Shown here in pieces: positions 35,888 through 42,673 of a DNA stretch of 64,000 nucleotides. The DNA is from KBS-96 sp964247975 (GTDB lineage: Bacteria > Acidobacteriota > Terriglobia > Bryobacterales > Bryobacteraceae), in NCBI GenBank assembly GCA_964247975.1, contig CAXTWH010000022.1:21590-85589 (forward strand), read 5' to 3'. The notes under the pieces were generated by a model. It was not told where the DNA came from, did no database searches, and saw only the letters and a list, made by a program, of their open reading frames with translations. A program made the position numbers and the translations under genes. The first letter of the stretch is position 1. Every line of letters begins with the position of its first letter.

Positions 35888-36979
35888 ATGAACACAGATC
35901 AGAAGATCATCAAAAACAAGGTAGGATTGCTGAACCTTTCCGAAGTTCTGGGAAACGTCTCGGAGGCCTGTAAGGTGATGGGTTATTCGCGGGATAGCTT
36001 TTACCGTTTCAAAGAACTTTACGAGAAAGGCGGGGAGCTGGCACTGCGCGAGATCAGCCGGCACAAACCACTTCCTCAGAATCGAGTGGAGCCGCACATT
36101 GAGCAAGCGGTTATCGAGATGGCGGTGGAACAACCCGCTTACGGGCAGGTGCGGGTCGCCAACGAATTGACCCGGCGAGGCACGTTTATTTCTCCCAGTG
36201 GAGTGCGCAGTGTGTGGTTCCGAAATGATCTGCACACCTTTCAGCGACGGCTCAAAGCGTTGGAAGCCAAACTGGCCCAGGAACCAGGCCGCGTGTTGAC
36301 CGAAGCGCAGGTGCAGGCGAGAGAAAAAGCCAGGCAGGAGAAAGAGGCGCACGGAGAAATCGAGACGGCTCATCCCGGTTATCTGGGTGCCCAAGATACT
36401 TACTATGTAGGCAACATCAAAGGAGTAGGCCGTATTTATCAGCAGATTTTTATCGATACCTACTCGAAAGTGGCCCTCGCCAAACTCTATGATCGGAAGA
36501 ATGCCTTGGTCGCTGCCGACCTGCTGAACGACCGGGTCGTTCCTTTCTTCGAGGCGCAGCAAGTGCCCTTGTTGCGCATTCTCACCGATCGTGGCACGGA
36601 GTTCTGCGGCCAGCGGGAACACCACGAGTTCCAGCTTTATTTAGCGATTGAAAACATCGACCATACCAAAACCAAAGCGCGGTCTCCGCAAACCAACGGC
36701 ATCTGTGAACGTTTTCACCGCACCATGCAGGATGAGTTCTATAGCATTGCTTTCCGTAAGCGGCTGTATACGAGCTTGGAACAATTGCAAGCCGATGTGG
36801 ATGCCTGGCTGGTGGAATACAATGAGCACCGGCCGCATTCGGGGAAATACTGCTTTGGGAAGCCCCCTCTACAGACCTTCCACGAATCCAAACACCTGGC
36901 CGAAGAAAAGCAACTCGACCGCTTCTTAGTCGCCGCTTTACCGGACAGTTTTTCTCCGCGCCAGTCGCGCGCGGTGTGA
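35888..36979 (+). CDS. IS481 family transposase
   Basis: 363 residues from ATG 35888, with AGGAG about 9 bases upstream; an in-frame ATG at 35855 lies inside the inverted end and is less likely. The N-terminal helix-turn-helix region includes EACKVMGYSRDSFYRF. The rve integrase core has the DDE residues: Asp within IFIDTYSKVALA (or preceding GAQDTYY), Asp in LTDRGTEF and Glu in ICERFHRT. There is no lesion, so the element may be active. Confidence 0.93.
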   Translation: MNTDQKIIKNKVGLLNLSEVLGNVSEACKVMGYSRDSFYRFKELYEKGGELALREISRHKPLPQNRVEPHIEQAVIEMAVEQPAYGQVRVANELTRRGTFISPSGVRSVWFRNDLHTFQRRLKALEAKLAQEPGRVLTEAQVQAREKARQEKEAHGEIETAHPGYLGAQDTYYVGNIKGVGRIYQQIFIDTYSKVALAKLYDRKNALVAADLLNDRVVPFFEAQQVPLLRILTDRGTEFCGQREHHEFQLYLAIENIDHTKTKARSPQTNGICERFHRTMQDEFYSIAFRKRLYTSLEQLQADVDAWLVEYNEHRPHSGKYCFGKPPLQTFHESKHLAEEKQLDRFLVAALPDSFSPRQSRAV

Positions 36980-36993
36980 GTTCCTAATGGGTT

Positions 36994-37019
36994 TGTCAGA
37001 TCAAGTTTAAACTAATACA
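36994..37019 (-). repeat. Internal second copy of the IS481 end
   Basis: TGTCAGATCAAGTTTAAACT and following bases match the outer end at 37042-37067 except in a five-base patch, and match the left end at 23 of 26 positions. It lies 15 bp after the transposase stop and directly touches the 48-bp right arm. Confidence 0.85.
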
Positions 37020-37067
37020 CGCCTAGGCGCATTCTATAAAATGTCAGATCAAGTCGAGACTAGTACA
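37020..37067 (-). repeat. Right inverted end of the IS481 element
   Basis: Reverse-complement partner of 35820-35867 with one mismatch, starting at the CGCCTAGGCG palindrome and ending in ACA. Confidence 0.93.
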
Positions 37068-37171
37068 ATTTATTCGCACACTTTTAAGTTAATTTTGCAA
37101 AGCTTGACACTTGATTTGAACAAGCCTAAGACTTCGCCATAGCGGCGATTCGTTCACATATCCCTAAACCA

Positions 37172-37334
37172 TTCTCAACGAATGTAGCGCAGAAAGATTG
37201 TTCTCACGCTATTCTCAACTAGTGTGGCTCTGTTCTCGATTAATCTGAGCCGGAGCCCGGCCTTGTCCTCAGCTAATGTGAGCCGGAATTGGCCCTTGTT
37301 ATCGAGCGGACGGGATCATGTTCTCAATCCGCTA
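37172..37334 (+). repeat. Degenerate direct repeats (TTCTCaacTAaTGTGAGCC-like)
   Basis: Copies begin at about 37172, 37212, 37233, 37266 and, less clearly, 37299 and 37321. Best copies read TTCTCGATTAATCTGAGCC and TCCTCAGCTAATGTGAGCC. Such clustered motifs occur at the ends of IS21-type elements, so this may be a stranded element end; no transposase of that kind is present. The remaining intergenic DNA (37084-37541) shows nothing else. Confidence 0.5.
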
Positions 37335-37541
37335 CATCTAAGGACGGCGGCACACAAACTCCGAGGGATTGCGCCGGAGTAGCTGATCTTCTCCGGAGTG
37401 GCTAGGTTGCAATTTCGCTCACTCGTGCTATGGCCCGAAATCCAGTCACAGATTTTTTAACAAAATTTTCTGTTTGGTTTCTACAACTTGCTTGTTTTGT
37501 AGAAGCACTTACGGTTCGGGTCGGTTTACACTTTGAACCGC

Positions 37542-38261
37542 ATGAACACCGATCGACCTACCGATAACATCCCTAAGAAACAGCCCAGCGAAGCCCGGCT
37601 CCGCGCCAATCGCGCCAACGCAAAGAAATCCACCGGCCCGAAAACCGAAGCAGGCAAAACTCGTTCTTGTTTGAACGCCACCCGCCACGGTATCTTAAGC
37701 CAGGTCATCCACCTGCCCGAAGAAGAACTGAACTCCTATCACGAGTTCACCGAACAATACGTTTCTTCCCTGAACCCGGTCGGCATGGTGGAAACGCAAC
37801 TGGCCAACTCCTGCGCCGATCTCCAGTTCCGTTTGCATCGCCTCGCCGCCGCCGAACACAACCTGTTCGCCATCGGCCACGATGAACAAGGCGAACTCTG
37901 GAACACCGGCCATGCCGAATCGCACGCCGCCCTGACGATGGCTGAAACCCTCCGCCAGGCCGCCAACCCGTTAGCCCTGCTCACCCTCTATGAATCGCGC
38001 TTGAACCGCCGCTTCCTGCAAACCTTGCAGCAACTCCGCAATATCCAGCAAGACCGTAAGGAACAAGAACAGCAGGAACTCGAAGAACTTCAGCGCATTG
38101 CCGCTGCTCATCCGCAACTGGCAGAAAAGATGGAGCCGGCGCAGTTTGGCTTCGTTTGTTCAAACGCGAATTGGCGGCTTTTCCATGCACGCAAACAACT
38201 GCTTCCGCCAACCGAACCCCGCAAACGAACTCCGCAGCGCGAATTAAAAAGAGCGGCCTAA
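37542..38261 (+). CDS. Hypothetical protein of an acidobacterial multicopy family (GPKTEAGK motif)
   Basis: 239 residues. The N-terminus ANRANAKKSTGPKTEAGKTR followed by NATRHGI is the hallmark of a family found in many copies in acidobacteria and planctomycetes, of unknown role. The middle is helical with paired aromatic and charged residues (QLANSCADLQFRLHRLAAAE), and a Gln/Glu-rich coiled coil runs at about 165-190. ATG 37542 is preferred over TTG 37533. It may be linked to mobile elements, since it follows the IS481 element and repeats, but that is only proximity. Confidence 0.7.
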   Translation: MNTDRPTDNIPKKQPSEARLRANRANAKKSTGPKTEAGKTRSCLNATRHGILSQVIHLPEEELNSYHEFTEQYVSSLNPVGMVETQLANSCADLQFRLHRLAAAEHNLFAIGHDEQGELWNTGHAESHAALTMAETLRQAANPLALLTLYESRLNRRFLQTLQQLRNIQQDRKEQEQQELEELQRIAAAHPQLAEKMEPAQFGFVCSNANWRLFHARKQLLPPTEPRKRTPQRELKRAA

Positions 38262-38385
38262 CCTGCTTTTTGCCTTCGTTATCGCTTTGTAACGATACCG
38301 TCATCAATCGCTGATTTAACACTGTTACCTTTGGCGAAGCTGAAGGCCACACTGACGTGCCGGAAGCGGAATTCAATGGAGAATT

Positions 38386-40020
38386 ATGAGAAAAATATTG
38401 CAAAAGGGACTGCTGGCGGCCCTTGTTGCTGGAGGATGTTCGAGCCTGCCCCTGCTTGCTGCCGATACTAATTTTCACAGCAACACCGGTATTGAGCACG
38501 TATTGTTAATCAGCATTGATGGAATGCACGCGGTTGATTTCGCCAACTGCGCCCAAGGCGTTTCCTCCATCAATCACGGAACTCCCTACTGCCCCAATCT
38601 GGTTTCGCTCAGCACTACGGGCGTAAACTACCCTGTTGCATCCACCACCATGCCTTCTGACTCGTTTCCCGGGTCGGGCGGATTAGCCACGGGCGGCTCG
38701 CCCCGCACGTCCGGCATGTTTTATGACGTCAACTACGATCGGGCTTTGTCTCCACCGGCGAAAACCACTCCCTACGGCATCGTAGGCGGCGCGAATCTCT
38801 GCCCTTCCGTGGTCGGCACTCAAGTCGGCTTCGATGAACAAATTGACACCGATTTAACTAAGATCGATGGCGGCGGCGGTATCAATCCCGATTATCTTCC
38901 CCGCGATCCGAGCAACGGATGCCAGCCGGTTTACCCGCACAACTACATTCGCGTAAACACTATCTTCGAAGTGGTGAAAGCGAACGGCGGCTACACCGCC
39001 TGGTCCGACAAGCATCCGGCTTACGACTTCTACAACGGCCCGAGCGGCAAAGGCGTCGATGACTTTTACTCGCCGGAAATTAACTCCGTGGTTATACCGC
39101 TGCCGGGCGTTCCCGGCTGCTCCACTGTACCTGACCCGACGGCGGATCTATCTGCCTGGACCAACAGCTTCGCCAACGTGCGCTGCTACGATGCCTTGAA
39201 AGTGCAAGCGCTTCTGAACGAGATTAAAGGCAAAACCCACGACGGCTCCTCTTCCGCTCCTGTGCCTAACGTGTTCGGCATGAATTTCCAGGCCGTCAGC
39301 GTGGGCCAGAAATTAGTGGAGAATGGCGTGGCCGGCGGCTACACGGATTCCACCGGAATTCCCAGTGCCGATTTGTTGAAGCAAATTCGATTCGTTGATT
39401 CCTCCATCGGCAAACTGGTTAACCAACTCAAAGTGCGCGGCCTTTATGACTCTACTTTGATTATCGTCACCGCGAAACATGGCCAATCACCTGTTGATCC
39501 GAAAAAGGTGCTCCGCATTCCTGCCGACAATTCATCGCTCACTTCTCCTGCTTCGCTTCTGGGCAACATCGTCGCGCAGTCCAGCGAAGACGATATTTCC
39601 CTCATCTGGCTGCAGGATCAATCACAAACAGCCGCCGCTGTTGCAACCTTAGCGGCCAATCAGGACAAAATCGCCGCCGGACAGATTTTCTCCGGTCCTT
39701 CTTTGAGCCTGATGTTTACTGATCCGTCGATTGACCCGCGAACCCCCGACATCATCGTTCAGCCGAATGTTGGTGTCATCTACACCGGCGGCAAAAAGAA
39801 AATTTCAGAACACGGCGGCTTTGCCCACGACGATGTGAACGTGATGCTGCTTGTTTCGAATCCTAGGCTTTCCCCCGGAACTGTTACCTTCCCGGTGCAA
39901 ACCATCCAAGTGGCGCCCACGATCCTGAAGTCTTTGGGCATTGATCCGTCACAGCTTGGCGCGGTGCAGAAGGAAAACACCCCGGTGCTGCCCGGCATCA
40001 CCATTGCCAATCCCTATTAA
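38386..40020 (+). CDS. Alkaline phosphatase superfamily protein (nucleotide pyrophosphatase/phosphodiesterase-like), exported
   Basis: 544 residues with a signal peptide (1-26, LLAADT). Metal and nucleophile positions are seen as LLISIDGMHAVD, the catalytic Thr in ASTTMPSDS, and AKHGQSPVD near 365, then SEHGGFAHDDVN near 475 supplying Asp and His ligands. This is the type I phosphodiesterase/NPP-like branch. It likely releases phosphate or sulfate esters outside the cytoplasm. ATG 38386 has GGAG 8 bases upstream. A strong terminator follows at 40042. Confidence 0.88.
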   Translation: MRKILQKGLLAALVAGGCSSLPLLAADTNFHSNTGIEHVLLISIDGMHAVDFANCAQGVSSINHGTPYCPNLVSLSTTGVNYPVASTTMPSDSFPGSGGLATGGSPRTSGMFYDVNYDRALSPPAKTTPYGIVGGANLCPSVVGTQVGFDEQIDTDLTKIDGGGGINPDYLPRDPSNGCQPVYPHNYIRVNTIFEVVKANGGYTAWSDKHPAYDFYNGPSGKGVDDFYSPEINSVVIPLPGVPGCSTVPDPTADLSAWTNSFANVRCYDALKVQALLNEIKGKTHDGSSSAPVPNVFGMNFQAVSVGQKLVENGVAGGYTDSTGIPSADLLKQIRFVDSSIGKLVNQLKVRGLYDSTLIIVTAKHGQSPVDPKKVLRIPADNSSLTSPASLLGNIVAQSSEDDISLIWLQDQSQTAAAVATLAANQDKIAAGQIFSGPSLSLMFTDPSIDPRTPDIIVQPNVGVIYTGGKKKISEHGGFAHDDVNVMLLVSNPRLSPGTVTFPVQTIQVAPTILKSLGIDPSQLGAVQKENTPVLPGITIANPY

Positions 40021-40041
40021 ATTAAATGGAAGTTGTTTCTT

Positions 40042-40077
40042 CCCGCGGAACTTGCAACCCAGTTCCGCGGGTTTTTT
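40042..40077 (+). terminator. Rho-independent terminator
   Basis: An 11-bp perfect stem CCCGCGGAACT / AGTTCCGCGGG with an 8-base loop followed by TTTTTT, 21 bp after the phosphatase-family stop. On the other strand no T tract follows, so it serves the plus-strand gene only. Confidence 0.92.
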
Positions 40078-40083
40078 GGATAC

Positions 40084-41085
40084 TTAGCTGACTTGGTAAA
40101 CCTGAAGGCCGGCGATATCATCGTCCGTTTTGGTGTGAATGATATAGAAGCGTTTCAAGGCAGCCACGTACTCCGAAGTCTTTCCGTGTTTCGTATCGAA
40201 CTGCGTGACAATCTTGTATTGGTCGGCGTTTTCCTGTTCATACACCGTCACTCCGCCGGAGCCGGTCACGAAAATGCGATGGTGCGCCGCGTCAAACGTC
40301 ATGTCATCGGCAATGTCGATGCAATCAAGCGTGGTCACCACTTCGCCATTGTTCGAGTTCAGAACAAACAATTTGCCCGGTTTGCGGCCCGCGATGAAAA
40401 TGCGATTGTTTTTCGCATCGAAAGTCAACGGCGTGTTCAGATTCAGTTCCGGAACAGTCCATGCTTTCTCAAAAGCTTTGGTGCTTAAGTTCACAACGCC
40501 CACCTGCTTCTTGTCGCGCATGTTCACATACATCAGATTGGCTTTGCGATTAATCGCCATCGCTTCCAGGTTGGCGGACGGAACTTCAATCTTCGCGGTT
40601 TCGGTCATATCATCAACTGAAATCAGGCTGATAAATGAAGAATCCTTGTGGTCCGGCTTGCCGCCGTTGCCCACGTAGAAAATCCGTTTCTCCGCGTCAT
40701 AGATTCCCGCGTCCGGGTCGGCTGCGACCGGAACGCGCTTAATCAGTTGATGATCTTTTGCGCCAAAGAACTTGATTGCATTGTCGCCCCCGTCAGCCAC
40801 AATCAAATTATTCTTCTTGATATCAAAGGCCAGCGTATGCGGCGTGGTCACTTCCGTGATGCTGCCGGTATGCTCGCCGTCCAGATTGAAAATCTCCACC
40901 GAGTGATGTTTTTCAGCGGAAACAAACAACTGTTTGCCTTTCAGGTCAACCGCGAAGTGATCGAAGTCGCCTTCAAAACCCGGCAGCGGCGTTGAATGAA
41001 TCAGCTTCAGCGGTTCCTGTTTCGATTGCGCGGTCAGCGCGATGGATGACACCGCGCACGCCAGAACAATATTTCGTAATTTCAT
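40084..41085 (-). CDS. YncE-like beta-propeller protein, exported
   Basis: 333 residues with a signal peptide (1-19, SSIALTAQ). Repeated blades such as FDHFAVDLKGKQLFVSAE, HTLAFDIKKNNLIVAD and PDAGIYDAEKRIFYVGN define a seven-bladed propeller of the YncE/YVTN type. No catalytic residues are expected; such proteins bind ligands or partners in the periplasm. It is the third gene of a TonB receptor - PafA-like phosphatase - propeller operon, 18 bp after the phosphatase gene. Confidence 0.85.
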   Translation of the reverse strand: MKLRNIVLACAVSSIALTAQSKQEPLKLIHSTPLPGFEGDFDHFAVDLKGKQLFVSAEKHHSVEIFNLDGEHTGSITEVTTPHTLAFDIKKNNLIVADGGDNAIKFFGAKDHQLIKRVPVAADPDAGIYDAEKRIFYVGNGGKPDHKDSSFISLISVDDMTETAKIEVPSANLEAMAINRKANLMYVNMRDKKQVGVVNLSTKAFEKAWTVPELNLNTPLTFDAKNNRIFIAGRKPGKLFVLNSNNGEVVTTLDCIDIADDMTFDAAHHRIFVTGSGGVTVYEQENADQYKIVTQFDTKHGKTSEYVAALKRFYIIHTKTDDDIAGLQVYQVS

Positions 41086-41103
41086 TTTCTCCTCTTCTAT
41101 CTA

Positions 41104-42663
41104 CTATCTATTTGTTTTAATGATTTGGGTTAGAATGTGACCCACGGAACCGCTCGGTGTTTCCACCTGCAACAAGGCGGCCAGCGTGGGCGCAACATCG
41201 GAAATGCCGGTCTTTTCGTAATACGTTCCCGGCTGAATCGAAGCGCCGTAGAAGATCAGCGGCACATGCGTGTCGTAGTCATAGGGCGAGCCGTGGCTGG
41301 TGCCTTCCGCGCCGAACAGGTAGTACGGTTTCATGATCACCAGCACATCGGGACTGCGCTGTCGGAAGTAACCGCGCGACATTAACTCATCGATCTCGGA
41401 AGCGGGAGCAACGCGCTCCATCAGTTCATGGGCGGTGTAAACCCGCGCCACATAAGGCAGTTCCCGGGCTGCGTCGCTGATCGCATCTTCTACATCGGCA
41501 AGGTTCAGCTTCTTTTCTTTCAACGTTTCGTAGTTAAGATAAAAGCCGCCTTCCGCCAGGGCCAGCACCCAATCGCCATCGCCGAAACGTTTGTTTAACG
41601 CTTGCGTAATAGCAGCCGTATATTCCTTCTTACTGATCCGTCCACCCGGCATGTGGCGCGCTTGCATGGTTTCCGGCTTCGGCGCAACTCCGTGGTCAGA
41701 ACTCATCACCACAATCAGGTTCTGCTTTCCGCCTGCTGCCTGCTCTGCCGCCTTTAACAATCGGCCAAGCGATTCATCAGTTCGTACCGAGATTTCTTCC
41801 ACTGCCGGATCATCCGGTCCTACGGCATGGCCTAAATGATCATTAGCAGAAAAGCTAACTGTTAATAAGTCTGTGCTGTTGTGGTGTCCCAACTGCTCGT
41901 TGGTTAAAGCTTCTTCCGCCAGGTGCTCCACAACTTCATTCGCGTAAGGAGTCTGCTCCCACTTTGAATAAAACTCCGGGCTGGCTGTTGTGGGAAGCGA
42001 CATCAGCAACTTGCCGTTCTGCGCATTCCACTTCGCGCCTAACGACTTCTGCGGCCATTGCTCGTCGTTAAACTTGCGGACCCAAGCAGGTAATTGCTGC
42101 ATGTAGTAGGTGCTGCTCACCACAGTTCCCGTTTTCGCGTCGAACCAGTAAGCGGCATCACTCATGCGTCCCGACGGCAGAATCGCCGCCCGGTCTTTCA
42201 TCGAAATACCGATAGTTTTCGACGTTCCAAAACCGGCCATTTTGATTTCGTCGCCTAGCGTGCTGACAATCAGATTGTGCGGCGAGGAACCGACGCGATC
42301 TCCGGCAACACCCACCAGTTTCGTGCTTGTGTCTTCAACCGAGGTAATAGTTTTGCCGGTGCTACGGTCATACCATTCGTTGCCCACAATGCCGGAGGTG
42401 GCCGGCACTGAGCCGGACATGAACGTGGCATGTCCAACGGCCGTCACAGTGGGGTAATGGTCCTGATGCGCATCCACGAACACCGCTCCATTTCGAAGAA
42501 GCTGATCTAAGCCTTTCGTGTAACGGCTTCGAAATCGGGTGGTGTAATCGTACCGGAACTGGTCAACAACAATAGCCAGCACCAGTTTAGGCCGATGAGT
42601 TGTAATAGAGCTTATTTGCGCAAAGGCTGTTAGCGCAATCAGACCTGCTAGGAATGTTTTCAT
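41104..42663 (-). CDS. PafA-like alkaline phosphatase, exported
   Basis: 519 residues from ATG 42663; a longer in-frame start at 42696 would lie inside the receptor gene. Signal peptide 1-16 (LTAFAQ). Catalytic Thr is in PTVTAVGHATFMSG, and metal ligands in VVDQFRYDY, SFSANDHLGHAVGPDD, SSDHGVAPKP and the late SHGSPYDYDTHVP. This order matches the phosphate-irrepressible PafA monoesterases. It would free phosphate from organic monoesters in the periplasm. The start is 10 bp after the TonB receptor stop. Confidence 0.9.
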   Translation of the reverse strand: MKTFLAGLIALTAFAQISSITTHRPKLVLAIVVDQFRYDYTTRFRSRYTKGLDQLLRNGAVFVDAHQDHYPTVTAVGHATFMSGSVPATSGIVGNEWYDRSTGKTITSVEDTSTKLVGVAGDRVGSSPHNLIVSTLGDEIKMAGFGTSKTIGISMKDRAAILPSGRMSDAAYWFDAKTGTVVSSTYYMQQLPAWVRKFNDEQWPQKSLGAKWNAQNGKLLMSLPTTASPEFYSKWEQTPYANEVVEHLAEEALTNEQLGHHNSTDLLTVSFSANDHLGHAVGPDDPAVEEISVRTDESLGRLLKAAEQAAGGKQNLIVVMSSDHGVAPKPETMQARHMPGGRISKKEYTAAITQALNKRFGDGDWVLALAEGGFYLNYETLKEKKLNLADVEDAISDAARELPYVARVYTAHELMERVAPASEIDELMSRGYFRQRSPDVLVIMKPYYLFGAEGTSHGSPYDYDTHVPLIFYGASIQPGTYYEKTGISDVAPTLAALLQVETPSGSVGHILTQIIKTNR

Positions 42664-42673
42664 ACTGTTCTTA

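Larger units (their letters stand above)
35799..37083 (+). mobile_element. IS481-family insertion sequence
   Basis: A complete transposase gene is enclosed by 48-bp inverted ends (35820-35867 and 37020-37067, one mismatch) that start TGT and end ACA. Weaker symmetry continues outward to AAGTGT at 35799 and ACACTT ending 37083, and TTTAA occurs on both sides as a possible target duplication. If so the element is about 1.28 kb. An additional internal copy of the end at 36994-37019 makes the right boundary ambiguous. Confidence 0.85.
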
